NCBI GenBank assembly: GCA_963754065.1
Contig: CAVWFH010000009.1
Span: 112,368-176,367, forward strand
DNA length: 64,000 nucleotides
Reading direction: 5' to 3'
From: JALORV01 sp963754065
Lineage (GTDB): Bacteria; Pseudomonadota; Gammaproteobacteria; Burkholderiales; Burkholderiaceae_F
This document shows positions 43,151 to 50,489 of this stretch, piece after piece. Every line of letters starts with the position of its first letter. Position 1 is the stretch's first letter. The notes under the pieces are model-generated. The model was not told the DNA's origin, did no database searches, and saw only the letters and a list, made by a program, of their open reading frames with translations. Both the position numbers and the translations under genes were made by a program.

Positions 43151-44047
43151 TCAGGAGCCGCCTGGCGAGGTCGACGTAGATCGTCTTGGCCGGACCGTGC
43201 CGGTGGCGAGCGCGGTGCCGGCCAGGATGATCGCGCACCCGATCAGCATCGTCTGCGTGACTGTCTCGCCGAGGAATATTCCGCCCCACAGCATTGCGAA
43301 GGCTGGAATGAGGTAGGTCACGGTCATCGCTGTGGCTGGTCCGACGCGAGCAATCAGCCGGAAGTAAAGAATGTAGGCGATGCCCGTGCACAGAACGCCG
43401 AGCGCGGTCGCGGCGGCCCAGTCGATCGCGGCCGGTGGCACAGTCGGCCAGGTGGCGACCGCGAACGGCAAGAGCAGCAGCGCCGCGGCGGTCTGGCTGC
43501 CGGCGGCCACCGCCAGTGGTCGGACACCGACGAAGTTGCGCTTCGCCACGCTGGCCGAGACGCCATAGGACAACGTCGCAATCAGTGCCGCGATGATGGC
43601 CCAACCGCTACTGTCGCCGCCGAACCCAGCCTTCGCGCCGGAGAGCCACAACACTCCTGCGAAACCGATTCCCATGCCGACCCACTGCAGCAGTGTCAGC
43701 CGCTCGCGCAGCCATACCCAGGCGACCAATGCTGTGAAGAGCGGCGCTGTGGCATTCAGAATCGATGCGAGGCCAGCCGTGATCGACAGGACCGCCCAGG
43801 CGAACAAGGCGAACGGGATGGCCGTGTTGACCGCGCCGAGCAGCACGAACCGCGCCGGCGCAGCGCGCAGTTCCGAGAAATCCCCGCGCAGCGCCAGCAG
43901 CGGCAGCAGCATCAGCGCCGCGATCGCCACGCGCAGTTCGGCCAGAGCGAACGCGCCGAACGCCGGCACCGCCATGCGGGTGAAGAGAAAACTCGCGCCC
44001 CAGAGCGCGGCGAGCAGGACGAGATCGGCGAGGTCGCGACGTTTCAT
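43151..44047 (-). CDS. EamA/DMT-family transporter
   Basis: The 298-residue protein has ten predicted membrane helices in two EamA repeats. Family landmarks are LVLLAALWGASFLFTRMAV (8-26), the AVNTAIPFALFAWAVLSITA segment (near 69-88), LNATAPLFTALVAWVWLRER (near 95-114) and the second-half FLGETVTQTMLIGCAIILAG (near 255-274). It exports or imports small metabolites. ATG at 44047 begins the first helix. It lies 57 bases upstream of kynB on the same strand, so it may belong to the kyn transcript and move a pathway metabolite; this is inference. Confidence 0.87.
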   Translation of the reverse strand: MKRRDLADLVLLAALWGASFLFTRMAVPAFGAFALAELRVAIAALMLLPLLALRGDFSELRAAPARFVLLGAVNTAIPFALFAWAVLSITAGLASILNATAPLFTALVAWVWLRERLTLLQWVGMGIGFAGVLWLSGAKAGFGGDSSGWAIIAALIATLSYGVSASVAKRNFVGVRPLAVAAGSQTAAALLLLPFAVATWPTVPPAAIDWAAATALGVLCTGIAYILYFRLIARVGPATAMTVTYLIPAFAMLWGGIFLGETVTQTMLIGCAIILAGTALATGTVRPRRSTSTSPGGS

Positions 44048-44159
44048 GACGCCATTGTCGACGCGCCGGAATCGTCGGGCCATCCGCTTCTTGCGGTCAA
44101 TCTTGCATCCGATGCCAACGTGGCCTCCGACGCCGATTCGACGTGCGGGCCCGGCCGGA

Positions 44160-44681
44160 TCACCGCCACGGTGTTCGCAGCGCGGGCGGCAGCGGCTCCT
44201 CGACGGCACTGGCGAAGTAGCGGCCGTCATGAAACACCAGCGGTGTGCCGCCCGGCGCATCGAAGTGAACCACCTCGCCGACCAGGATGACGTGGTCGCC
44301 CTCGGGATGGCGGCTGCGGTTGCGTGCAATCAACGTGGCGACGCAGCCGTGCAGCAACGGCGTGCCATGTGATCCGTCGTGCCAGTCGGATGGACCGAAC
44401 CGATCCGCACCGTGTGTGGCGAAGCGCCGCGCCACCTCGAGTTGGTCCCCGGCGAGCACGTTGATCGCGTAGTGGGAGCACGACTCGAATGCGGGGAGCG
44501 AGTGCGCCTTGAACGCTAGGCTCCACAGCACCAGCGGCGGCTCGAGTGACACCGAATTGAAGGAATTGACGGTCAGGCCGACCGGTGCACCCAGGGCGTC
44601 ACGCGTGGTGACGACGGTGACTCCGGTGGCGAACTGGGCAAGCGCCCGGCGGTAATCCGTGTCATGGGCTTTCGCCTGCAT
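44160..44681 (-). CDS. Flavin reductase-like domain protein
   Basis: The 173-residue protein has the split-barrel flavin reductase domain: FATGVTVVTTRDALGAPVG (17-35), TVNSFNSVSLEPPLVLW (37-53) and HYAINVLAGDQLEVARRFA (near 70-88). Such proteins reduce FMN or FAD with NAD(P)H, often for a partner monooxygenase; none is adjacent. It lies 112 bases upstream of the EamA gene on the same strand and diverges from lemA. Confidence 0.87.
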   Translation of the reverse strand: MQAKAHDTDYRRALAQFATGVTVVTTRDALGAPVGLTVNSFNSVSLEPPLVLWSLAFKAHSLPAFESCSHYAINVLAGDQLEVARRFATHGADRFGPSDWHDGSHGTPLLHGCVATLIARNRSRHPEGDHVILVGEVVHFDAPGGTPLVFHDGRYFASAVEEPLPPALRTPWR

Positions 44682-44813
44682 GCGCCGATTCTACGTGTCG
44701 GGCGATGGCCGCCGTGTTGAACGCTATGATCCCCGCTGCGCAGATCGAACCGGCTGATCAGACGTCGCCAGCGGGTTCCACGAAATCACAGAACGACGTT
44801 CAACCCGGAGGAC

Positions 44814-45416
44814 ATGATGAAGGCATTGCGGGGACTCTTTGCCGTGATTCTGGCCAGCCTGCTGGCCGGCTGCGGCTACAACACGATCCAGCAGAAGGAC
44901 GAGGCCGTGAAGTCGGCATGGGCCGAAGTGCTCAGCCAGTACCAGCGCCGAGCCGACCTGATTCCGAATATCGTCAGCACGGTCAAGGGCGAGGCGGACT
45001 TCGAGAAGACCACGCTGCAGAACGTGATCGAGGCGCGCGCCAAGGCGACCGCTATCCAGGCCACACCCGAGCTGGTCAACAATCCCGAAGCGTTCGCGAA
45101 GTTCACGCAGGCGCAGGGTGAACTGAGTTCGGCGCTGTCCCGGTTGCTGGTGACGGTCGAGAACTATCCCAACCTGAAGGCCAACGCCGGCTTCCAGGAA
45201 CTGCGCACCCAGCTCGAAGGCACGGAGAACCGCATCGGTATCGCGCGCAATCGCTACATCAAGGCGGTCGAGGACTTCAACACCTTCGTGCGCCAGTTGC
45301 CGCAGAGCCTGACTGCGATGGTGTTCGGCTACAAGCCAAAGCCGCAGTTCGCTGTGGAAAACGAATCGGCCATCAGCAAGCCCCCGACGGTCGACTTCGG
45401 CACGCCGAAGAAGTAG
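44814..45416 (+). CDS. lemA: LemA-family lipoprotein
   Basis: The 200-residue protein has a lipoprotein signal with lipobox LLAGC (Cys21) and the LemA helical domain: YNTIQQKDEAVKSAWAEVLS (23-42), QYQRRADLIPNIVSTVKG (43-60) and NRIGIARNRYIKAVEDFN (near 140-157), ending in the family Phe/Pro-rich tail. Role unknown; LemA genes recur beside TPM-domain genes as here. GGAGGA lies close to ATG 44814 and at a better six-base distance from ATG 44817, so the true start may be the second. Confidence 0.92.
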   Translation: MMKALRGLFAVILASLLAGCGYNTIQQKDEAVKSAWAEVLSQYQRRADLIPNIVSTVKGEADFEKTTLQNVIEARAKATAIQATPELVNNPEAFAKFTQAQGELSSALSRLLVTVENYPNLKANAGFQELRTQLEGTENRIGIARNRYIKAVEDFNTFVRQLPQSLTAMVFGYKPKPQFAVENESAISKPPTVDFGTPKK

Positions 45417-45447
45417 CGTCGGAACGGCGCTGCGAAGGACAGGCTCG

Positions 45448-46506
45448 ATGCTGTCGATGAAGCGGGTGGCCGCGCCGCTCGCGGCGCTGGCGTTCGCGCT
45501 GGTGGCCGCGGTCGCGGGTGCGCAGCCCGCGCCGGCCCCGCTTCCTAAGGGAGTCTTCCCCGGAGCCGAGCCGAGTGCGACGCCCCCGGCGGCATCTGCC
45601 CCGGCGACCATGCCGCGCGCCGAGCCGCCAACGAACAGCCGGCAGGAGGAACGCGAACTCGCGCGTGATCCGCTCGGTCGGGTCGCCGTTCCTCCGGCGG
45701 CACCGGTTACCGACCTGGCCGGCGTGCTCACGCCTGCGGCACTGCAAGCCCTGCGCAGCAAGCTGATCGAGTTCGAGCGCGCACGCGGATCGCAGATCGC
45801 CGTCATCGTCGTACCGACGACGCAGCCCGAACCAATTGCCGACTTTACGAACCGCGTCGGTGACGCGTGGAAGATCGGGCGCAAGGGCGTCGGCGATGGC
45901 GTTCTGATTGCGCTGGCGGTCAAGGATCGCAAGGTCTGGATCAGCGTGGCGCGTGCGCTCGAGGGGGCGATTCCCGACGTCATGGCCTCGCGCATCACGC
46001 GTGAACTCATGGGCCCGTCATTCGCGAAGGGCGATTTTGCCGGCGGCATCAATGCTGGCGTTGATGCGGTGATCAAGCGCATTGAAGGGGAAGCGCTGCC
46101 GACGCCAGCCGGCATTCCGCGCCACAAGGTGGATGCGGGCGAGGACCTGATGGCCGCGCTCGTGCCGCTGATCATTTTCGGCGCCATCGTGGCGGGACTG
46201 CTGCGGCGCGCGTTCGGCACGCCCGGTGCTGCAGTCACCAGCATGGGTGTCGGAGCCCTCGCGGGAGTCCTGCTGACGTCGCTGGTCATGGGTGCCATCG
46301 CGGCCGTGGCGGTGTTCGTCTTTTCCGGCTTCCTGGGCGGAGGCGGCGGCGGCGGACGGGTGTTGGGTGGGCGACGCCGCGGGCCAGTCATCATTCCCGG
46401 GGGTTGGTCCGGTGGAGGCGGCTGGGGCGGAGGCGGCGGCGGAGGGGGGTGGAGTTCCGGCGGCGGAGGCGACTTTGCCGGCGGTGGTGGCGGCAGCAGC
46501 TGGTAG
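45448..46506 (+). CDS. TPM-domain (YgcG-like) secreted or membrane protein with Gly-rich C-terminus
   Basis: The 352-residue protein has a signal peptide (LAALAFALVAAVAGAQP), a Pro/Ala-rich linker, and a TPM domain at about 85-215: VTDLAGVLTPAALQALRSKL (87-106), IAVIVVPTTQPEPIADFTNR (118-137), GDAWKIGRKGVGDGVLIALA (139-158) and the ISVARALEGAIPD segment. Two membrane helices follow, then a poly-Gly tail broken by Ser and Trp (WGGGGGGGGWSS). Related TPM domains act in photosystem repair in plants; the bacterial role is unclear. It lies 31 bases after lemA and four bases before the next TPM gene. Confidence 0.9.
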   Translation: MLSMKRVAAPLAALAFALVAAVAGAQPAPAPLPKGVFPGAEPSATPPAASAPATMPRAEPPTNSRQEERELARDPLGRVAVPPAAPVTDLAGVLTPAALQALRSKLIEFERARGSQIAVIVVPTTQPEPIADFTNRVGDAWKIGRKGVGDGVLIALAVKDRKVWISVARALEGAIPDVMASRITRELMGPSFAKGDFAGGINAGVDAVIKRIEGEALPTPAGIPRHKVDAGEDLMAALVPLIIFGAIVAGLLRRAFGTPGAAVTSMGVGALAGVLLTSLVMGAIAAVAVFVFSGFLGGGGGGGRVLGGRRRGPVIIPGGWSGGGGWGGGGGGGGWSSGGGGDFAGGGGGSSW

Positions 46507-46510
46507 GACC

Positions 46511-47015
46511 ATGGACATCGCACGAACCCTGCGGCACCTGTTCACCACTCCGGGCGCGGTACGTCGCGCGTTTCCGGAGGAGGCGCTCGTGCGCATCCGC
46601 GCAGCGATCGCGGCGAGCGAGGCGGCGCACAGCGGCGAGATCCGCTTCGCGGTCGAGGCCGCGCTGCCGTGGAGCTATCTGCGGCGCGATGCGCCGGCAC
46701 GCGAACGTGCGCAGATGATCTTTTCGAAGTTGCGCGTGTGGGACACCGCCAGCAACAACGGCGTGCTGATCTACGTTGAACTGGCGGATCACCAGATCGA
46801 GATCGTGGCGGACCGTGGCATTGGTGACCATGTGACGGCAGCAGGAGTGGACCGGCATTGCAGCCGCCATGCGCGAGCGGTTTCGCGCGGCGGCGTTCGA
46901 GGCTGGAGTCATCGAGGGCGTTCAGGCCGTCGGCACGTTGCTGTCCCGGCATTACCCGCTGGCCGATGGCCAGAGCAATCCCAATGAATTGCCCGATCAA
47001 CCCGCGGTCCTATAG
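46511..47015 (+). CDS. Second TPM-domain protein, frameshifted
   Basis: The reading frame from ATG 46511 encodes a TPM domain without a signal peptide: LVRIRAAIAASEAAHSGEIR (26-45), RAQMIFSKLRVWDTASNNGV (66-85) and IYVELADHQIEIVADRGIGD. After HVTAA (residue 111) it turns into Arg/His-rich nonsense. The next frame continues the family ending with EWTGIAAAMRERFRAAAFEA and GVIEGVQAVGTLLSRHYPLA to a stop at 47013-47015. One extra base near 46839-46845 explains the break. Expected full length is about 167 residues. Confidence 0.82.
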
Positions 47016-47031
47016 CGAACACAGACCCTAG

Positions 47032-47574
47032 TTGAATGTCTTCGAGCCCGAAGGATTGTGGGATGCGGTACGAGATCGGCTTGCGCATCCCGCTGCGCTC
47101 AGCTGGCTGGCATTGATACCCGTCGTCGGTGCGTTTGCGGTCGGAATCGCCGCCGAAACCGGTGTGCGCCTGTTCAATACGGAATGGCATCCAGTGTTCG
47201 GCTACTCGGCCCGACCCGATGCGGATGGATCGCGATTTCGCGCGCTGTGGGTTGCCCTGGCCCTGTCCCCTTACCTTCAGGGCAGTGTCGGAGCGCTGCT
47301 GCTCCCCATGTACGGATGCACGCGTCGATGGCGCGCGGCCATTGCAGTCGCCGTGGTCGGCAGTGTGCCGCTGTACGTCGCCGGCCTGACGATGGTCTGG
47401 CTGCCTGGGATCATCCTGGTGCTCGGCGCATTCTTCGTCAGCTTTGTCTGGTGGTTCAACGGTGCGCGCGAACTGCTCGATGTGCCGCACTCCGAGGCAA
47501 TGGAGTTCGTGACAATCACGCTGATCGGATCGAGTGCGGCGGTGTTCCTGCTCACGGCGGCGCTGCCGATCTGA
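47032..47574 (+). CDS. Hypothetical membrane protein (Yip1-like)
   Basis: The 180-residue protein has four or five hydrophobic helices: LALIPVVGAFAVGIAAETGV (26-45), a helix near 72-93, AAIAVAVVGSVPLYVAGLTM (near 101-120), a strongly hydrophobic stretch near 121-142, and a C-terminal helix. The spacing resembles Yip1-type membrane proteins, but no motif is decisive. The proposed start is TTG at 47032 without a clear ribosome site. It follows the frameshifted TPM gene by 16 bases. Confidence 0.6.
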   Translation: MNVFEPEGLWDAVRDRLAHPAALSWLALIPVVGAFAVGIAAETGVRLFNTEWHPVFGYSARPDADGSRFRALWVALALSPYLQGSVGALLLPMYGCTRRWRAAIAVAVVGSVPLYVAGLTMVWLPGIILVLGAFFVSFVWWFNGARELLDVPHSEAMEFVTITLIGSSAAVFLLTAALPI

Positions 47575-47696
47575 CGCACGCGTGACGTGGGGTGGCGTGC
47601 CGAATCCTCGTAAGGTCGCGTCCGTTTTCGCGACCAATACACTGGCCGTCACCTCCGGCGATGTCGAAGTTGAGCCGAAACAAGGGAGTCGAAACC

Positions 47697-48275
47697 ATGT
47701 CGATCCAGCATCCCCTTGCAGCGACGCCCCGACCCGGCAACCAGTTCGCGACGCTCGCGGGCGGCTGTTTCTGGTGCCTGGAAGCGGTGTTCGAGGAAGT
47801 CGACGGCGTCGTCGATGTCGAGTCCGGCTACACCGGCGGCACCGTGGAGCAGCCGACCTATCGCCAGGTGTGTGAAGGAACCACCGGCCACGCCGAAGTC
47901 GTGCGCATCGAATTCGATCCTACGGGTATCTCCTACCGCGAGGTGCTCGAGATCTTCTTCGCGATCCACGACCCGACGACGCTCCATCGCCAGGGCAACG
48001 ACGTCGGCACGCAGTACCGGTCGGCGATCTACCTTCACTCAGCCGAACAGCGTAGCGTGGCCGAGGACGTCATCCGGGAGGCGCAGGCCCACTATCGAGA
48101 CCCCATCGTGACCGAACTGGCCGACGCAGGACGCTACTGGCGTGCCGAGACCTATCACCAGGAGTACTTCCGACACAATCCCGAGCAGGGCTACTGCGCT
48201 GTCGTCGTTGCGCCCAAGGTGGCGAAGTTCAGGAAGACCTTCGCGGCAAAACGCCGGAATTCGGCGGGGGATTAG
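47697..48275 (+). CDS. msrA: Peptide methionine sulfoxide reductase MsrA
   Basis: MsrA reduces the S-sulfoxide of methionine in oxidised proteins. The 192-residue product shows the catalytic AGGCFWCLEAVF with Cys24, GVVDVESGYTGGTVEQPTY (near 37-55), GHAEVVRIEFDP (near 64-75), FAIHDPTTLHRQGNDVGTQY (near 86-105) and a C-terminal GYCAVVVAPK Cys that may act as resolving residue. ATG at 47697 is preferred for its AGGGAG ribosome site; an earlier in-frame start at 47592 lacks support. Confidence 0.95.
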   Translation: MSIQHPLAATPRPGNQFATLAGGCFWCLEAVFEEVDGVVDVESGYTGGTVEQPTYRQVCEGTTGHAEVVRIEFDPTGISYREVLEIFFAIHDPTTLHRQGNDVGTQYRSAIYLHSAEQRSVAEDVIREAQAHYRDPIVTELADAGRYWRAETYHQEYFRHNPEQGYCAVVVAPKVAKFRKTFAAKRRNSAGD

Positions 48276-48346
48276 CCGCAATCCGCGATGTCGCAGTGCG
48301 ATGGTGCCGCTACCATCGCACGGTCGTCATTGGGGAGGATGAGTGC

Positions 48347-48850
48347 ATGCGGTCCGGAAAACTGTTCGTTGCGGTCTGTGCCGCATTGTTCATCGGTTCT
48401 GTTTCAGCGAAAGACGTTGGCAAGCCTGCCCCCGCATTTGATCTGCCGGCGGCCGGTGCGCAAAAGGTTCGACTGGCCGACCTCAAGGGCCGCGTCGTAC
48501 TGGTCGACTTCTGGGCGTCCTGGTGTGCGCCGTGCAAGCAGTCGTTCCCGTGGATGAACGAGATGCAGGCCAAGTACGGACCGAAGGGCCTGACGATCGT
48601 CGGCATCAACGTCGACAAGAAACGCGAGGACGCCGACAAGTTCCTCGCCGGCACGCCGGCGAAGTTCACGGTGGCGTTTGACTCCACCGGCAAGGTTGCC
48701 GAGATGTATCAACCCCAGGGTATGCCGACCTCCTTCCTGATCGGTGCCGATGGAGTCGTGCGGGCCATGCACGTCGGATTCCGCGAAGGCGACCGTGAAA
48801 AGCTCGAAGCCGAACTGGCCGCCGCCGTAACGGCCGCCGCGCGCAAGTGA
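48347..48850 (+). CDS. TlpA-family periplasmic thiol-disulfide protein
   Basis: The 167-residue protein has a signal peptide (LFVAVCAALFIGSVSA) and a thioredoxin-like fold with the redox motif FWASWCAPCKQS (Cys60 and Cys63), GKPAPAFDLPAAGAQKVRLA (25-44) before it and the cis-Pro motif GMPTSFLIG (near 128-136). It should act as a periplasmic reductant or resolvase. The GGGGAGGA ribosome site is directly upstream of ATG 48347. The DUF4266 gene starts seven bases after its stop and DUF3570 follows, so it probably serves those products. Confidence 0.92.
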   Translation: MRSGKLFVAVCAALFIGSVSAKDVGKPAPAFDLPAAGAQKVRLADLKGRVVLVDFWASWCAPCKQSFPWMNEMQAKYGPKGLTIVGINVDKKREDADKFLAGTPAKFTVAFDSTGKVAEMYQPQGMPTSFLIGADGVVRAMHVGFREGDREKLEAELAAAVTAAARK

Positions 48851-48857
48851 GGACACG

Positions 48858-49079
48858 ATGACGAAGCGCTTGTTGATCACGATCGCCGCCGCCGTGCTGG
48901 TGACCGGTTGCGAATCGATGCCCAAGGTGCAGCCCTGGCAGAAGGGCAACCTCGCCAAGCCCGAGATGGCATTCGACTCGGATGCGCTCGAGGCGCGCTT
49001 CGCCGATCACACCTACTTCAGCAAGGAAGGCGCTTCGGGCGGCGCAAGCGTCGGAGGCGGCGGATGCGGCTGCAACTAG
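48858..49079 (+). CDS. DUF4266 small lipoprotein with Gly-rich GCGCN C-terminus
   Basis: The 73-residue precursor has a lipoprotein signal with lipobox LVTGC (Cys18) and a mature part of about 55 residues. Typical DUF4266 parts are PWQKGNLAKPEMAFDSD (26-42), HTYFSKEGASGGAS (51-64) and the end VGGGGCGCN with two Cys. The tail is the most conserved part of the family as I remember it. It may carry a disulfide, metal or covalent group; the GAS segments loosely resemble flavin-attachment sites of ApbE but are not an exact match. It is flanked by tlpA-like and DUF3570 genes with gaps of seven and eight bases. Confidence 0.88.
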   Translation: MTKRLLITIAAAVLVTGCESMPKVQPWQKGNLAKPEMAFDSDALEARFADHTYFSKEGASGGASVGGGGCGCN

Positions 49080-49087
49080 GCACGACG

Positions 49088-50260
49088 ATGGATACCGCGC
49101 CCAAGATGCCACGACGCGGCGCGGTACTGGCCGCCGCGCTTGCGCTGCCCGGACTGCTGCCGGGTGCTGCACAGGCGCAGGTCACTGCACCCAACGCGAC
49201 GCTGGTGCAGTTCAAGTACCTTTACTACAAGGATTATCAGGAGTCCGGCGACCGCATGACGGTGAAGTCGCCGGCACTTTATCTGCTGACGCCGATCACC
49301 GACGACTGGGTGTTCGAAATCGGCGCGGTCTACGACAGCATCTCGGGCGCGTCGCCCTACTATCACACGACCCTGTCGGGGGCTTCGGGCCTGGGCATCA
49401 AGGATGCGCGGACCGCGGTGGATGTGACAGTGACCAAGTATTTCGCGAATCGCACCTCGGTGGCGATCCGCGCGGCCTACTCGGACGAGGACGATTACCG
49501 CTCGACCGCAGGGGCCGTGACGATCCGGCATGCGACGCCGGATCAGAACACGACGTTCACTGTCGGCGGCGGCTACTCCGGCGACGAAGTCTTCCCCACC
49601 GTCGGAACCCAACCCCCGCCCACGCGGCAGAAGCGGACCTATGACGCCATCGTCGGGCTGTCGCAGGTGTTCTCGCCGAACGACACCGCCCAATTCAATT
49701 TCTATTATGCGCACCAGAGCGGCTATCTGACCGACCCGTACAAGGCGTACTGGGGCATCGACAACCGTCCGGCAACACGAGATCAATTCGCGGGGCTGGT
49801 GCGGTGGAACCACTTCTTCGATTCTGCCGATGCAACGCTGCGCATGTCCTATCGCTACTACCAGGACGACTGGGAGGTGGTGGCTAACACTGTTACGTTC
49901 GAGTGGGCGCAGACGCTGCCGGACGGTTGGCTGCTGACGCCCGGATTGCGCTACACGACGCAGAGCGCGGCGCTTTTCTACTACGACCCAGTTTACGACC
50001 CGATCCTCGGAGCGCCGTATCCGCCGGGCTATCTGAACAATCCGGGCGGCTACTACACCTCGGACCAGCGGCTCTCGGCGTTTGGTGGCATCACGGCCGG
50101 ACTCAAGGTTTCCAAGGCGCTTCCGGCCGGTTGGCTGATCGACGCCAAGGCCGAATACCTCGAGCAACGCGCCGACTGGCGCCTGGGTGGCGAGGGCAGC
50201 CCGGGGCTGGAGACCTTCAAGGCGCAGATGTATCAGGTCGGCGTGACCAGAAAGTTTTAG
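49088..50260 (+). CDS. DUF3570 outer-membrane beta-barrel-like protein
   Basis: The 390-residue protein has a signal peptide (LAAALALPGLLPGAAQA) and then alternating amphipathic strands rich in Tyr and aromatic residues, ending in a C-terminal Phe (VGVTRKF), as in outer-membrane barrels. Family parts include FKYLYYKDYQESGDRM (near 43-58), VDVTVTKYFANRTSVAIRAA (near 117-136) and YAHQSGYLTDPYKAYWG (near 209-225). Function is unknown; DUF3570 genes accompany DUF4266, TlpA-like and apbE genes. ATG at 49088 is used; ATG 49064 would overlap DUF4266. Repeat copy D starts five bases after the stop. Confidence 0.88.
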   Translation: MDTAPKMPRRGAVLAAALALPGLLPGAAQAQVTAPNATLVQFKYLYYKDYQESGDRMTVKSPALYLLTPITDDWVFEIGAVYDSISGASPYYHTTLSGASGLGIKDARTAVDVTVTKYFANRTSVAIRAAYSDEDDYRSTAGAVTIRHATPDQNTTFTVGGGYSGDEVFPTVGTQPPPTRQKRTYDAIVGLSQVFSPNDTAQFNFYYAHQSGYLTDPYKAYWGIDNRPATRDQFAGLVRWNHFFDSADATLRMSYRYYQDDWEVVANTVTFEWAQTLPDGWLLTPGLRYTTQSAALFYYDPVYDPILGAPYPPGYLNNPGGYYTSDQRLSAFGGITAGLKVSKALPAGWLIDAKAEYLEQRADWRLGGEGSPGLETFKAQMYQVGVTRKF

Positions 50261-50265
50261 CGCTC

Positions 50266-50435
50266 CTCGTGTACGCGACATCGGGCGTCACTCGTGTACG
50301 CAAGTCCCGGCAGTGCCGGGACTTGCACGTGCACTCGTTCCGATTGGATTGTCGGCTTCGCTCCGGAGCGGCCGCGCGCTCCGCCGATCGACAACTGCAC
50401 GGCTCCCTCCCCGTCCCTCCCTCCGAGAGGGAGGG
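50266..50435 (+). repeat. Stop-codon-associated hairpin repeat, copy D
   Basis: Starts five bases after the DUF3570 stop. The left flank CTCGTGTACG occurs twice (50266 and 50291), so the first part is internally duplicated. The stem is a perfect 13-pair inverted repeat (50300-50312 with 50314-50326) unrelated in sequence to the other copies. The right flank GCACGTGCACTCG and the GC-rich tail to 50387 are kept. A CCCTCCCTC/GAGGGAGGG hairpin (50415-50435) closes it. Confidence 0.75.
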
Positions 50436-50489
50436 TTTGAGCGAAACCACCAGCCTGGCCGGTAGCATCGCGTCTCACACGAGGCGCAC

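Noticed and set aside
44724..46523. A 599-residue minus-strand open frame, rich in Pro, opposite lemA and the TPM gene
   Set aside because: It is the complement of Gly-rich and GC-rich coding sequence. LemA and TPM motifs on the plus strand are clear, and the antisense frame has no family likeness.
48858..49079. A clear flavin-attachment motif in the DUF4266 protein
   Set aside because: The GASGGAS segment is only loosely like the known Ser/Thr-Gly-Ala-Ser/Thr sites, so flavinylation is mentioned as a hypothesis only.
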